A stretch of 64,000 nt of DNA from SXIZ01 sp040079795 (GCA_040079795.1 JBEBJQ010000006.1:1-64000); one strand, 5' to 3'. Shown: positions 25,589-35,160, numbered from the stretch's first letter. Program-made: numbers and translations. The notes: a model not told the origin generated them from the letters alone.

Positions 25589-28357
25589 ATGAGTGATTTT
25601 ATTCCCGGCCAACGCTGGATTAGTAACACTGAATCAGAACTGGGTTTGGGCTTGGTTTTAGATGTTGAGTTTAATCGTGTAAGTATGCTGTTTTTAGCGT
25701 GTGGCGAAAAACGCTTGTATGCGGCGGATAATGCGCCTTTAACCCGGGTCAGGTTTGTTGAGGGCGATGCGATTGAGTCAGCTGAAGGTGAGCAATTGCT
25801 GGTACAGGAGGTGCTTGATCAGTCGGGGTTGTTGACCTATCTTTGTAGCGATAGCCATGGTAAATCGGTGCGTCTGGAGGAGATGGAATTAAACCATCAC
25901 ATTCAGTTCAACAAGCCTTATGACCGTTTATTTGCCGGCCAAATGGATCCTGATGCTTGGTTTTTATTGCGTTATGAAACCTGGAGGCGTCTGCAACAGC
26001 ATCAACAGGCCGCATTTAAAGGTTTGCAAGGTGGCCGTACCTCGTTATTGGCGCATCAATTATTTATTGCACACGAAGCGGCTAATCGGTTGGCACCCAG
26101 AATTATGCTAGCCGATGAGGTGGGTTTGGGTAAAACTATTGAAGCGGGTCTAATTGTGCATTACCGCTTGTTGCATGGACTGAGCCGACGGGTCCTGGTG
26201 ATAGTGCCTGAAAGCTTGCTGCACCAATGGCTGGTTGAAATGCTCAGGCGCTTTAACCTGCGCTTTAGTGTATTTGATGAAGAGCGCTGTGTCGAAGCAT
26301 CCGATGACAATCCTTTTATGACGGAACAATTGGTGCTGTGCAGCCAGGGTTTTTTTGAACGTTACCCTTTGCGCCAAGAACAGGCATTACAAGCAGATTG
26401 GGATATGGTGGTCGTTGATGAAGCGCATCATCTTGAATGGAACGAACACGCACCAAGTGCTGGTTATCAATTTGTTGAGCAGCTGAGCTTACTGACGCCC
26501 AGTTTGATTTTACTCACGGCAACGCCCGAGCAATTAGGTAAAGAAAGTCATTTTGCACGCTTAAGATTGCTTGACCCTGATCGTTTTTATAGTTTTAAAG
26601 CGTTTCTTGCTGAGGAACAGCAGTTTGAACCGGTAGCTGAAGTGGCTAAATCCTTATTGGCGGGACATGAATTAAACCGTAAGGCACAAAGCGCCTTAAA
26701 AAAGCTGCTTAAAGAAGATAATGTCGATGCGTTGTTGGCGCAAATTAATGATGCCGAGGCAGCGCCCGCTGCCCGTGATGCATTATTGAATGTATTGTTG
26801 GACCATCATGGTACCGGACGAATTTTATTTCGGAATTCCCGGCATACCGTGGAAGGATTTCCTGAGCGGGAATGTCATGGTTATCCGTTAACTGGTAAGG
26901 CAAGCGAAGATATTTTGACGGATGTCCGCTTTGATTGGCTGGTCGATAAATTAAAGCAACTGAAGAAACAAAAAGTTCTGTTAATTTGTAAGCAAGCTGA
27001 ACTTGCCATTGCCTTGGAGCAAGGCTTAAAAAACCGTATGGGTTTGCCCGCTGCGGTTTTTCATGAAGGCATGAGTATTATTGAACGGGATCGTGCGGCT
27101 GCTTATTTTGCTGATCATGAGGGCAGTGCGCGGCTGTTGATCTGTTCTGAAATTGGCAGTGAAGGCCGCAATTTTCAGTTTGTGCAACATCTGATTTTAT
27201 TTGATCTACCAACCAACCCTGATTTACTGCAACAACGCATTGGACGCTTGGACCGTATTGGTCAGCAGCATGTTATTCAGATTCATGTGCCATATATTCA
27301 AAACACCCCGCAGGAAGTGTTGTTCCGTTGGTATCACGAAGGTATGAACGCGTTTCGGGTCAATTGTTCTGGTGCGCAGCGGGTAGCGGATGAGCAAAAA
27401 GACGCTTTAAGTAAAATATTAGCGAGTACCGATCAAAAACAGATTGATGCTTTTATTGCGCAAACCCATGACTTAAGTGTCGCGATTGAAGCTCAAATGC
27501 ATCAGGGGCGTGACCAGCTTCTGGAGTTGAATTCCTGTCGTACCGAAGTGGCTAATGCCTTGATTGCTCAAATTGAACAGGAAGAGCAAGCCGCTAGTTT
27601 ATGGCCGTATTTTGAAAGCTTGCTGGATTGTTATGGCGTAGATGTCGAATTGCATTCGCCGGATTGTTATATCCTGTGCCCGAGTGAGCATTTACGGATC
27701 GCGCACTTTCCGTTGTTGACTGAGGATGGCTTGACCGTTACTGTCAAACGGGATATTGCCTTGGTGCGTGAAGATATGCAATTCCTTACCCAGGAACATC
27801 CTATGGTAACGGCGGCTATGGATTTGGTGTTATCCAGTGATACCGGAAATGCAGCAGTTTCGGCAGTGACTCACACGCAATTACAGGAAGGACAGTTTTT
27901 ATTGGAACTGTTATTTATTGTGGAATGTAGTGCGCCTGCCCGGCTGCAGATCAGCCGTTTCTTACCGCATACCCCAATTCGTGTGCTTATTGACCAGAAT
28001 TTGCGGGATTTAACCGAAACTATCAGTCATGCGAGCCTCATTACCACTGGCGATAGCTTTGAAGGCCATCAAGTCAGTGCTTTTTTAAATACGCAACGGG
28101 GGCAAATTACCAAAATGCTTGAGTTGGCACGTCAAAAAGCAAAAATGGAAATGGAAGCGATAACGTTGCAAGCCAATAAAGTCATGTTGGAATCGTTAGG
28201 TTCTGAAATTAAACGATTGGCAAGGCTTAAGAAAGTGAATTCCAGTATCAAAGAAGATGAAATTGAGCAGATTAAAGATGTTGTGCGCTTGTCTTACAGT
28301 AATATTCAGGACGCGCAAATTCGTTTGGATGCGGTGCGTTTCATTGTGACCAGTTAG
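25589..28357 (+). CDS. rapA: RNA polymerase recycling ATPase RapA
   Basis: A Swi2/Snf2 ATPase that binds RNA polymerase and helps it recycle after termination. 922 residues, slightly shorter than the 968 of E. coli. The N-terminal Tudor-like domains (about 1-110) are followed by Walker A in ADEVGLGKTIEAG, box II DEAHHLEW, and motifs V-VI around SEIGSEGRNFQF and QQRIGRLDRIGQ. The C-terminal RapA domains follow to the end. It begins at ATG 25589 and is followed by a hairpin and a terminator, so it is probably a single-gene unit. Confidence 0.95.
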   Translation: MSDFIPGQRWISNTESELGLGLVLDVEFNRVSMLFLACGEKRLYAADNAPLTRVRFVEGDAIESAEGEQLLVQEVLDQSGLLTYLCSDSHGKSVRLEEMELNHHIQFNKPYDRLFAGQMDPDAWFLLRYETWRRLQQHQQAAFKGLQGGRTSLLAHQLFIAHEAANRLAPRIMLADEVGLGKTIEAGLIVHYRLLHGLSRRVLVIVPESLLHQWLVEMLRRFNLRFSVFDEERCVEASDDNPFMTEQLVLCSQGFFERYPLRQEQALQADWDMVVVDEAHHLEWNEHAPSAGYQFVEQLSLLTPSLILLTATPEQLGKESHFARLRLLDPDRFYSFKAFLAEEQQFEPVAEVAKSLLAGHELNRKAQSALKKLLKEDNVDALLAQINDAEAAPAARDALLNVLLDHHGTGRILFRNSRHTVEGFPERECHGYPLTGKASEDILTDVRFDWLVDKLKQLKKQKVLLICKQAELAIALEQGLKNRMGLPAAVFHEGMSIIERDRAAAYFADHEGSARLLICSEIGSEGRNFQFVQHLILFDLPTNPDLLQQRIGRLDRIGQQHVIQIHVPYIQNTPQEVLFRWYHEGMNAFRVNCSGAQRVADEQKDALSKILASTDQKQIDAFIAQTHDLSVAIEAQMHQGRDQLLELNSCRTEVANALIAQIEQEEQAASLWPYFESLLDCYGVDVELHSPDCYILCPSEHLRIAHFPLLTEDGLTVTVKRDIALVREDMQFLTQEHPMVTAAMDLVLSSDTGNAAVSAVTHTQLQEGQFLLELLFIVECSAPARLQISRFLPHTPIRVLIDQNLRDLTETISHASLITTGDSFEGHQVSAFLNTQRGQITKMLELARQKAKMEMEAITLQANKVMLESLGSEIKRLARLKKVNSSIKEDEIEQIKDVVRLSYSNIQDAQIRLDAVRFIVTS

Positions 28358-28395
28358 TATTTAAAGTATTACGCCGAAAGGGGTAATAAAAGGGC

Positions 28396-28453
28396 GGGCA
28401 GCGATAGCGTCCGCCGAATGATGCGCCACAAAGGCGCATATGCTATCGTGCCC
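28396..28453. repeat. Nested stem-loop element after rapA
   Basis: An outer stem GGGCAGCGATAGC (28396-28408) pairs with GCTATCGTGCCC (28442-28453) with one bulge. Inside it a perfect ATGCGCC/GGCGCAT stem (28421-28439) has a five-base loop. Two stacked stems suggest a REP-like element or structured RNA rather than a plain terminator. Confidence 0.55.
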
Positions 28454-28457
28454 TAAA

Positions 28458-28501
28458 CAGGCGAAAAGCTGATTTTTGGTCTTTCAGCCTGTCTCTTTTT
28501 T
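28458..28501 (+). terminator. Probable Rho-independent terminator of rapA
   Basis: CAGGCGAAAAG pairs with CTTTCAGCCTG (ending 28491) and is followed by a T-rich run ending in six Ts at 28496-28501, about 100 bases after the rapA stop. Confidence 0.6.
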
Positions 28502-28552
28502 CAAACCAAATGCACTGGGCTTTTTTAAGCGCTTTATTTACCCAAGGATATT

Positions 28553-29839
28553 ATGTCTTTTACTCAATTCGGCTTGTCCGCCGAAATTTTACAGGCCGTT
28601 GCTGAACAGGGTTATAAAACCCCAACGCCTATCCAACAACAAGCGATTCCTGTAGTCATGTCCGGCCGGGATATATTGGCAGGTGCACAAACCGGCACCG
28701 GTAAAACCGCCAGCTTTACTTTGCCGTTGCTACAACTATTAACTGAGTCCCCCTCAGCTAAGCGACCACGCCCGATTCAGTGTCTGATTTTGGTGCCGAC
28801 TCGAGAATTGGCACTGCAAGTTTATGAAAGTATAAGAACTTACGGTAAGCATTTGCCGTTATTTGCGGAAGCCATTTATGGCGGGGTGAGCATTACCAAC
28901 CAAATCCGTAATCTTCGCCGGGGCTGTGACATCGTGGTTGCGACACCCGGACGATTGCTGGATCATGTCCAGCAAAAAACCATTGATCTTTCGCAGGTAA
29001 AAATATTAGTGCTGGATGAAGCGGATCGCATGCTGGACATGGGGTTTATTCAGGATATCCGGAAAATAATAGCTTTAGTCCCTAAAAAACGTCAAACCTT
29101 ATTGTTTTCAGCCACGTTTTCTGCGGAGATAAAAACCCTGGCCGGCCAGTTATTAAATAATCCTGCGCTGGTAGAAGTAGCCCGCAGCAATGCTACTGTT
29201 GAGGCAATCACCCAGAGTTTATACCCTATTAAACGTGAATATAAACGGGAACTATTGTCCTATTTAATCGGCAATGGTAATTGGCAGCAAGTTTTAATTT
29301 TTGTGCGCACCAAACACGGTGCGGATCGGCTTGCCAAACAATTAGCCCTGGACGGTATCCGAACGGCTGCGTTACATGGTGACAAAAGCCAGGGTGCGCG
29401 TGTTAAAGCGCTGGAAATGTTTAAAAATGGCAAAGTGACCGCTTTAGTTGCAACGGATATTGCCGCAAGAGGCTTGGATATTGATCAATTGCCGCATGTG
29501 GTTAATTATGATTTGCCAGCAGTGGCTGAGGATTATGTGCATCGTATCGGTCGTACCGGACGTGCGGGGGCCACGGGGGAGGCTATATCACTGGTATCTT
29601 CAGATGAGGCCAAGTTATTACAAGCGATTGAAAAATTGCTTAAAATGCCTATTCCACGGGTTGCGGATACCGGCTATGAGGCAGAATCTTTGTCCGTTGG
29701 CGATATGCCTAAAAAAGCCCCTGCCAGCGTGAATAAGCCCAAGCAACGTGCACAGCGCACCAATCATTATGCACCAGCTGCCGGTCGCCGTCGTGATGCT
29801 TCGACTGATACCAGACCGAGGAGTTCAGCAAAGCGGTAG
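28553..29839 (+). CDS. rhlE: DEAD-box RNA helicase RhlE
   Basis: ATP-dependent RNA helicase acting in ribosome assembly and RNA turnover. 428 residues. Q-motif (FTQFGLSAEILQAV, TPTPIQQQAIP), Walker A AQTGTGKT, PTRELALQ, TPGRLLDH, DEAD, SAT, then ATDIAARGLDID and HRIGRTGR. The C-terminal tail is basic and ends RRRDASTDTRPRSSAKR, as in RhlE proteins. AAGGA lies just before ATG 28553. A hairpin ends the unit. Confidence 0.93.
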   Translation: MSFTQFGLSAEILQAVAEQGYKTPTPIQQQAIPVVMSGRDILAGAQTGTGKTASFTLPLLQLLTESPSAKRPRPIQCLILVPTRELALQVYESIRTYGKHLPLFAEAIYGGVSITNQIRNLRRGCDIVVATPGRLLDHVQQKTIDLSQVKILVLDEADRMLDMGFIQDIRKIIALVPKKRQTLLFSATFSAEIKTLAGQLLNNPALVEVARSNATVEAITQSLYPIKREYKRELLSYLIGNGNWQQVLIFVRTKHGADRLAKQLALDGIRTAALHGDKSQGARVKALEMFKNGKVTALVATDIAARGLDIDQLPHVVNYDLPAVAEDYVHRIGRTGRAGATGEAISLVSSDEAKLLQAIEKLLKMPIPRVADTGYEAESLSVGDMPKKAPASVNKPKQRAQRTNHYAPAAGRRRDASTDTRPRSSAKR

Positions 29840-29918
29840 TTTTTTGTAGCCTTGCAATCTGGATAGACAGTCAGTAGTGTAAGTATGTACTTAAACCCAA
29901 CCGAGCAACTTATTAACA

Positions 29919-29944
29919 GGGAAGGCAATGAACATTACCTTCCC
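29919..29944 (+). terminator. Hairpin after rhlE
   Basis: GGGAAGG (29919-29925) pairs with CCTTCCC (29938-29944) and the stem can extend inwards with one mismatch. No T-run follows, so it may stall or protect the rhlE transcript rather than end it alone. Confidence 0.45.
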
Positions 29945-29980
29945 AAACTTTGGATTTTCTTAAGCTAGATATAAATTGAG

Positions 29981-30898
29981 ATGATTATGTATACCCGTTA
30001 TGTAAAACCCATTTTTTTAGGCTTATTTCTGACCCCAATTGTTTATATTCCGCTTTCTTGGGGTGCAGCCGGTACCGAGGGTGTGGTCATTCATAATAAA
30101 GCCAATGATTTGACCCGGCAAACAGTGATGAATGAGTTTTTACTGCAACCTGCAGAGCTTCAGGGAAAACTAAAAAGAAATGAGCTGGCTTTCCGGAAAT
30201 TTGTCGATGCGGTGAATAACGAATTGTTGTTTGAAGTTGAGGCTAATAAGCTCAATCTGAAAACCGATCCCGTAGTTGCAAAAAAACTAGAGATAGCTAT
30301 CAGAAAAGCCTTAATTACAGAATTGATTGCACAAAAAACGGCCAGCATAAAAGTACCTGATATGGAGCCACTGGCTTTGGCAGAGTATAAGGCACATCCG
30401 GAAAAATATATGATCGGTGAAGCAGTTAACGCCAGTCATATTTTGGTGACGTTCGACCAAAAAAATAAGCCGGAAAAACTGGCGTTAATACAGTCGATTA
30501 GAAAAAAAATAGTTGCCGGTGAAAGTTTTGCTGAGTTGGCAAAAAAATATTCGGAAGATAAAGGTTCTGCTGAAAAAGGGGGGGAACTGGGCGTATTCGA
30601 ACGTGGTAAAACGGTTAAACCCTTTGAAGAAGCGGCATTTTCACTTAAAAAACCCAAGCAACTGAGCGAGGTCGTTGAAAGCCAATTTGGATTCCATTTA
30701 ATTCAGCTAGTTGAGCGCTTTCCACCTAAACGTCAAAGCTTTGATCTTATAAAGGCAGAATTAATTGAAACGATGAAGCAGGATTATATTAAAAATGAAA
30801 TTAACACCTGGCGGGATTCTATCATTGATTTGAAAAATGCCAATGTTAATCAAGCCGAGCTTGAGAAATTAATCAGTGACGTTAAAAAATTACCTTAA
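29981..30898 (+). CDS. PpiC-type periplasmic peptidyl-prolyl isomerase
   Basis: 305 residues. A signal peptide (about 1-29, hydrophobic FLGLFLTPIVYIPL) is followed by a SurA-like helical N-domain (about 35-135) and one parvulin domain (about 145-240: VNASHILVTF, FAELAKKYSEDKGSAEKGGELGVF, FGFHLIQLVE). It should fold outer-membrane or exported proteins in the periplasm. It is shorter than SurA and has one isomerase domain only. ATG 29981 and 29987 are both possible. It is likely monocistronic. Confidence 0.88.
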   Translation: MIMYTRYVKPIFLGLFLTPIVYIPLSWGAAGTEGVVIHNKANDLTRQTVMNEFLLQPAELQGKLKRNELAFRKFVDAVNNELLFEVEANKLNLKTDPVVAKKLEIAIRKALITELIAQKTASIKVPDMEPLALAEYKAHPEKYMIGEAVNASHILVTFDQKNKPEKLALIQSIRKKIVAGESFAELAKKYSEDKGSAEKGGELGVFERGKTVKPFEEAAFSLKKPKQLSEVVESQFGFHLIQLVERFPPKRQSFDLIKAELIETMKQDYIKNEINTWRDSIIDLKNANVNQAELEKLISDVKKLP

Positions 30899-30913
30899 CT
30901 TAATTATCGGTAA

Positions 30914-30948
30914 GGCATCACTGCCGTTATTTTAAAAGCAGTGATGCC
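30914..30948. terminator. Bidirectional hairpin between convergent genes
   Basis: GGCATCACTGC (30914-30924) and GCAGTGATGCC (30938-30948) form a perfect 11-base stem with a 13-base loop, between the ends of the isomerase gene and a minus-strand gene. No strong T-run follows on either strand. Confidence 0.6.
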
Positions 30949-30964
30949 AAACACACTTATAATC

Positions 30965-31318
30965 TTAGTGCTTTTTTGATGCTTTTTTATGTGCTTTAAC
31001 AGGCTTAGTGGCGTCCGCAGGCGCGTTTTCAACTTGAGTTTTTAAGGTATCTGCGCTTGCAGCACTGCTGTCTGCTGCTTGTCTTGCTTCTGTAGCTGGA
31101 GTGGCGGCTTCAGTGCTGGTGGTATCTTTCGGCGCTGCAGATTCTTTCAGCATATCTTTTGCAGCGTCGGTGACCTTTTCTTTGACCGCATCTTTTGCTG
31201 CGCTGGTGGCAGAGTCTTTCACCATATCTGTTGCCGCACCAGCAAGCGGATTGCCTTCAGCCAATAACGCGCTGGATGAAAGCAATAATGCAAGCAGTAA
31301 GAATGTTTTGTTTTTCAT
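30965..31318 (-). CDS. Ala/Lys-rich exported helical protein
   Basis: 117 residues with a signal peptide (FLLLALLLSSSALLA). The mature part repeats 7- to 11-residue amphipathic units such as AATDMVKDSATSAAKDAVKE and KVTDAAKDMLKE, much like LEA or apolipoprotein-type proteins. A low-complexity Ala/Thr/Ser stretch and a basic tail AHKKASKKH follow. No family is recognised; a periplasmic structural or stress role is possible. It starts at ATG 31318 behind GAGGAATAAA. The biased composition is unlike its neighbours. Confidence 0.6.
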   Translation of the reverse strand: MKNKTFLLLALLLSSSALLAEGNPLAGAATDMVKDSATSAAKDAVKEKVTDAAKDMLKESAAPKDTTSTEAATPATEARQAADSSAASADTLKTQVENAPADATKPVKAHKKASKKH

Positions 31319-31439
31319 ATTTTATTCCTCATGTTGTGTTGGTTTAGAGGGTTTAGCGTATCAAAAGACAGCTGAACTGGCGATGAATCGATATAAAATA
31401 TATTGAAAAAGCAGACGGATTTGGATTTTTTAATGTTCT

Positions 31440-32771
31440 CTAATTTGTTTCATTTAATAATTCTTGTAGCATTAATAGATGCAGTTGCTTAATCCAGGCC
31501 TCATCAAACAAAGGTTCAATGAAGTTATAACTCAAGGTTAGTTGTTGACGGTACTGGCACACTAACAGGGCAATTCCTGGCGGGCTGGAGATTTGACAAA
31601 GGTGCCTTAAGCCAATAACGTCGGCACCCAAAAAACTGCGCTCGGCGAATTCTGCCAGACCAATATCCGAAAACCAAACCGAGCTGCGTTCGCTGCCGTC
31701 GTTGTGCGAGAAGCGCAGCTCCGGGCCATATTTTTTTAACGATAACCAACTGGCTGCCCACATAACTGGTAAAAAAGCATAGTCTAGTTGTTGGCGGATG
31801 GTTTCTTTGGTTTGTTGTTGCAGATGGGCAAACAGCGCTTGCCGGTTGGTCAGTAAGGTTTTGGGTGCTTGCGCAAATAAAGTGCCGATATGATTGCCTA
31901 ACAGCGGTGCTTGGGCGTTTTGTTTGCGCAAATTAAATGCATAGGGCACGCAGTAAGCTGCTCCGGGTTGTTCAGGTGCCAGCGTGTGTAATGCGCGCAT
32001 TAAACAACCGATGTAATACAGGCTAGTGCCGCCTAAGCCAGTGTGGGCTCTTGCTTGTTGCGCAATGCGTTTGCTTTGTTCGGCCGTGAACGTGTGGGTT
32101 ACATAATTGAGTTGTTTAGGCTTTAAGTCTAAGCGTGCGTGCTGGATGCTGTGATAACGGTCCAAACGGGTGATATAGCGTTTGGCTTTTATGAATAGCT
32201 TAATTTTTTCCCACCATTTATATTTGGCAAGCTGGACAGTGATCAGTGCTTTGCTTTTCGGTCGGTCGAATTGTTCGCGTTGCGCTTTATCTTCGGTACA
32301 CAGATATTTAAGGATTAAATCCGCACCTTTCGCGTCACAAAAGGGATGTATCCAACGCAACAGAAAAAGTGCGGTGTCTTTACCCGTTATTAAATGGAAT
32401 TCAATGGGCGCTATGGTTTCACGCGGTAGGTGTTGGTTGAGCAGGTGCAGTAAAGTAGCCTGTTGAAACGCTTCTGTTTGCTCGGGGTCTGGGCAGTCAT
32501 GAGTAAAGAATATCGGCAGGGTCTGGGCGCGCTTACACCAATAAAAGCGATCTCCCTGTTGCTGTAAACTGGCTAAGGCAAGCGGAAACTGCCCGGTGAA
32601 TTCGGTTATTCGTGGCGTTAACCTAGCAATATCGGGTAGGGAGTCCAGCACTAGGACAAAGCCACACAAACTGCCTGGCATATTTTCCTGCCGAATCTCT
32701 TCGTCCATCGCTAAGGTTAAGTAATCAGCCGGATTAAGCGGCTCGATAATGGGATCTTTTGGCGTATTCAT
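31440..32771 (-). CDS. HxxxD acyltransferase / condensation-like protein
   Basis: 443 residues with the two-lobe layout of the condensation/wax-ester-synthase superfamily. The active-site region is IHPFCDAKGADL: His142 and Asp146 give the HxxxD motif, with AKG where DG is usual. A DFGWG-like latch is not evident, and FSHNDGSERSSVWFSDIGLAEF lies where a second core loop would be. It likely transfers an acyl chain, perhaps from the carrier protein encoded just upstream, whose stop overlaps its start by four bases. Acceptor and product are unknown. It is the last gene of a three-gene operon. Confidence 0.72.
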   Translation of the reverse strand: MNTPKDPIIEPLNPADYLTLAMDEEIRQENMPGSLCGFVLVLDSLPDIARLTPRITEFTGQFPLALASLQQQGDRFYWCKRAQTLPIFFTHDCPDPEQTEAFQQATLLHLLNQHLPRETIAPIEFHLITGKDTALFLLRWIHPFCDAKGADLILKYLCTEDKAQREQFDRPKSKALITVQLAKYKWWEKIKLFIKAKRYITRLDRYHSIQHARLDLKPKQLNYVTHTFTAEQSKRIAQQARAHTGLGGTSLYYIGCLMRALHTLAPEQPGAAYCVPYAFNLRKQNAQAPLLGNHIGTLFAQAPKTLLTNRQALFAHLQQQTKETIRQQLDYAFLPVMWAASWLSLKKYGPELRFSHNDGSERSSVWFSDIGLAEFAERSFLGADVIGLRHLCQISSPPGIALLVCQYRQQLTLSYNFIEPLFDEAWIKQLHLLMLQELLNETN

Positions 32772-33004
32772 GTTTGATGGCCTTTGATCCAGCGCCCAAG
32801 TTTATTAAAGGTTTGTAAGTTTTCAACCGTAATTTCAGCGTCTGGCAGCGTGATGTTAAATTCCGTTTCAATAAACATGACGAGACGCATGATACTTATG
32901 CTGTTAAGGCCGGCTGCCAATAGATCATCATCATCTGAAAAACGGGTACTGTCGGCTACAAAAATAAGCTCTTCAAAAATAAAGTGTCGGAGTTTTTGCT
33001 TCAT
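32768..33004 (-). CDS. Stand-alone acyl/peptidyl carrier protein
   Basis: 78 residues, a single four-helix carrier domain. The phosphopantetheine site is AGLNSISIMRL with Ser35 (the fatty-acid ACP has DSLD, so this is an NRPS/PKS-like site). The acidic DDDD before it is unusual. It overlaps the following acyltransferase gene (ATGA). It must be activated by a phosphopantetheinyl transferase; the Sfp-type enzyme at 17357 is a candidate. The substrate it carries is unknown, since no ligase or synthase is in the operon. Confidence 0.88.
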   Translation of the reverse strand: MKQKLRHFIFEELIFVADSTRFSDDDDLLAAGLNSISIMRLVMFIETEFNITLPDAEITVENLQTFNKLGRWIKGHQT

Positions 33005-33060
33005 GCTGTTTTAATAAAGAAGATAGTAAAGGCGGTGGGTGAATAATGCTTAAGTTACTG

Positions 33061-33831
33061 TTAGCGGCTTAAGTATTTCCGGATGAGTAATTTGGGTAAG
33101 CGTATTATAAAACCAAATAACAGGCGACTGTGCATCCATGTTAGTAGGGTGTTGTCCCTCCCATATCGAAAGAGGCTAACGCCGCCCTCTGCTTGCGAAA
33201 TATAACGCACTGGGGTAGGGATGTTAATCACCGGCAGGCCTCGCCATGCTAAACGGACAGCAATTTCCGGTTCAAAGTCGAAACGTCTTGCCCAGCGGGT
33301 TTGATGCATGACTGCGATTAAATCCCGGATCGGGTAAACCCGCATGCCGAAGAGGGAGTCATGAATGCCCCACCCAAGGGTTTCAAGATTGGCAAAGCCA
33401 TTGGACACTTTGCGTCCTTGCACTCTTAGCACCGGAGCTGAGTCATCAAACACCGGCTCGCCTAATAGCAGCGCCGCAGGATTAGCTTGGGAGGTTTGCA
33501 TAAAAGTTTTTATGCTTTCACTACAATGCTGATTGTCAGCATCCATAATGAGGACATGGCTATAGCCAGCTTGCTGTGCCTGCGTAACGCCCGCAAGTAT
33601 AGCCGCGCCTTTACCCTGGTTTTTGGGGAGCCGAATAACCTGTAGGGCGGTTGGGTATCTTTGCTGTAACGCTTGCAACGGTATATCGCTGCCGTCATCA
33701 CTGCCATCTATAATAACCCAAACCGGTTGCCATTTTGTCAAAATGTCACGGACGGTTTTTTCTAAAAGCGCACCCGTATTGTAACTGGGAACGATGATGA
33801 GATGGGTGTTGGATGGTGGGCTGTCATTCAT
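33061..33831 (-). CDS. Family 2 glycosyltransferase
   Basis: 256 residues, GT-A fold. N-terminal HLIIVPSYNTG, then IIDGSDDGSD, GKGAAILAGVTQA and the metal-binding DADNQH (about residue 117). The C-terminal part has WARRFDFEPEIAVRLAWRGLPVINIP, similar to polyprenyl-phosphate mannosyl/dolichol-type transferases. A hydrophobic segment near the end (LLFGFIIRLPKLLI) could attach it to the membrane. It is first in the operon with the carrier protein and the acyltransferase, with a 56-base gap. A glycolipid or glycosylated acyl product is inferred. Confidence 0.88.
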   Translation of the reverse strand: MNDSPPSNTHLIIVPSYNTGALLEKTVRDILTKWQPVWVIIDGSDDGSDIPLQALQQRYPTALQVIRLPKNQGKGAAILAGVTQAQQAGYSHVLIMDADNQHCSESIKTFMQTSQANPAALLLGEPVFDDSAPVLRVQGRKVSNGFANLETLGWGIHDSLFGMRVYPIRDLIAVMHQTRWARRFDFEPEIAVRLAWRGLPVINIPTPVRYISQAEGGVSLFRYGRDNTLLTWMHSRLLFGFIIRLPKLLIRKYLSR

Positions 33832-34023
33832 GCTGCTGGTGTTTTTGAAGGTATTTGCTGAAATGCTAAATGTATCTGAAGGTATTTTACTGTAGTCCAG
33901 ATTTTAATTGCCATTTAACGCATTATAATCATTTTCGGGACTATCGATAATCCGTTACAATCAGCAGCTGTTTTATAAGCACTGATACAGTAGGAATAAT
34001 GGTTTTTGAAAGGGGAATTGAGT

Positions 34024-35160
34024 TTGAAGAATAATGCATTGGTGGTGGGGAAAACCAGGGCTTTTTATGCTATTCGCGTATTGGATAAGATGATTGCGTC
34101 GGATTTATTGAAAACTTTGGGCGCAGTCTTATCCGTCATTGTTATTATTATTGCCAGCCGAAAATTTATTAGTGTACTTAAAATGGCCGTGAGTGGGCAG
34201 TTGGCGGCTGATACCCTGGTGCATTTTTTTAGTTTAAAGGTTGTTGTGGTTGCGATCAGTTTACTGCCAGTCACCTTGTTTATGGCTATTTTGATGGTCT
34301 TGGGCAGAATGTACCGCGACCAAGAAATGGCTGCGTTAGCGGCGGCTGGGGTCGGCGTTGGGGCTGTGTATCGATCGGTTTTTATAGTCGTTATCCCCAT
34401 TTTTTTTATGGCCGTATGGTTGGCGATGGTTTCTGCACCTTGGGCGGAAGCGCAAATGAAGCAATTAATTCATAAAGATGCTGAGACCGCGGATGTTCGA
34501 GGGGTTATACCTGGGCGATTTAGTGAGTATAGCCACGGCGATTTAGTGGTTTATGTGCAGGGCATTGGGTTGAATAAACAGTTGCAGGGCATTTTTGTGC
34601 AAGACCGGCAACATGGCAAATTGGCGATTGTAACTGCGAAGTCTGGATCAATGCAGGACTTACAAGATGGGCGATATATTGTGCTTAAAGGTGGGGAACG
34701 CGTTCAAGGCGCTCCTGGAGCGGCAAATTTGATTACCGAACACTTTGATGAATATGCGGTACGGATAGAAAGGCATGCAACAGAGGTGCAATATGAGCAG
34801 GAAGCAGTGGGCAGTGTGTTGTTGTGGGGGTCTGGACGGTTAATCGATCTGGTTGAGTTGCAACGTCGTTTTGCAATTCCGTTAGGGATTTTGGTATTGG
34901 CATTTTTAGCCGTGCCTTTGGCTAAATTAGCGCCGCGTGGAGGCGTATACGGCAATATGTTGTTGGCTTTCTTGATCTATTTCAGCTATGAAAATATCCG
35001 TAAAGTAGTGCATAGCTGGATTTTGAGTAACAAAGTGCCGGTATGGACAGGTTATGCGGGTGTCTATAGTGTATTACTGTTGATTGGGATTTTATTAATC
35101 ATGCGTTTATATGGTTGGCGATGGTTTTTTATGCGTTCAAAACATAGGCAGCAATCGTGA
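34024..35160 (+). CDS. lptF: LPS export permease LptF
   Basis: One of two membrane subunits of the LptB2FG complex that pulls lipopolysaccharide from the inner membrane. About 378 residues with three membrane helices before and three after a periplasmic beta-jellyroll (about 130-265). Signature DQEMAALAAAGVG sits at the coupling helix. The start is uncertain: TTG 34024 has AGGGGA seven bases before it, TTG 34006 is further upstream, and no early ATG precedes the first helix except one near residue 19. It overlaps lptG by four bases. Confidence 0.92.
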   Translation: MKNNALVVGKTRAFYAIRVLDKMIASDLLKTLGAVLSVIVIIIASRKFISVLKMAVSGQLAADTLVHFFSLKVVVVAISLLPVTLFMAILMVLGRMYRDQEMAALAAAGVGVGAVYRSVFIVVIPIFFMAVWLAMVSAPWAEAQMKQLIHKDAETADVRGVIPGRFSEYSHGDLVVYVQGIGLNKQLQGIFVQDRQHGKLAIVTAKSGSMQDLQDGRYIVLKGGERVQGAPGAANLITEHFDEYAVRIERHATEVQYEQEAVGSVLLWGSGRLIDLVELQRRFAIPLGILVLAFLAVPLAKLAPRGGVYGNMLLAFLIYFSYENIRKVVHSWILSNKVPVWTGYAGVYSVLLLIGILLIMRLYGWRWFFMRSKHRQQS

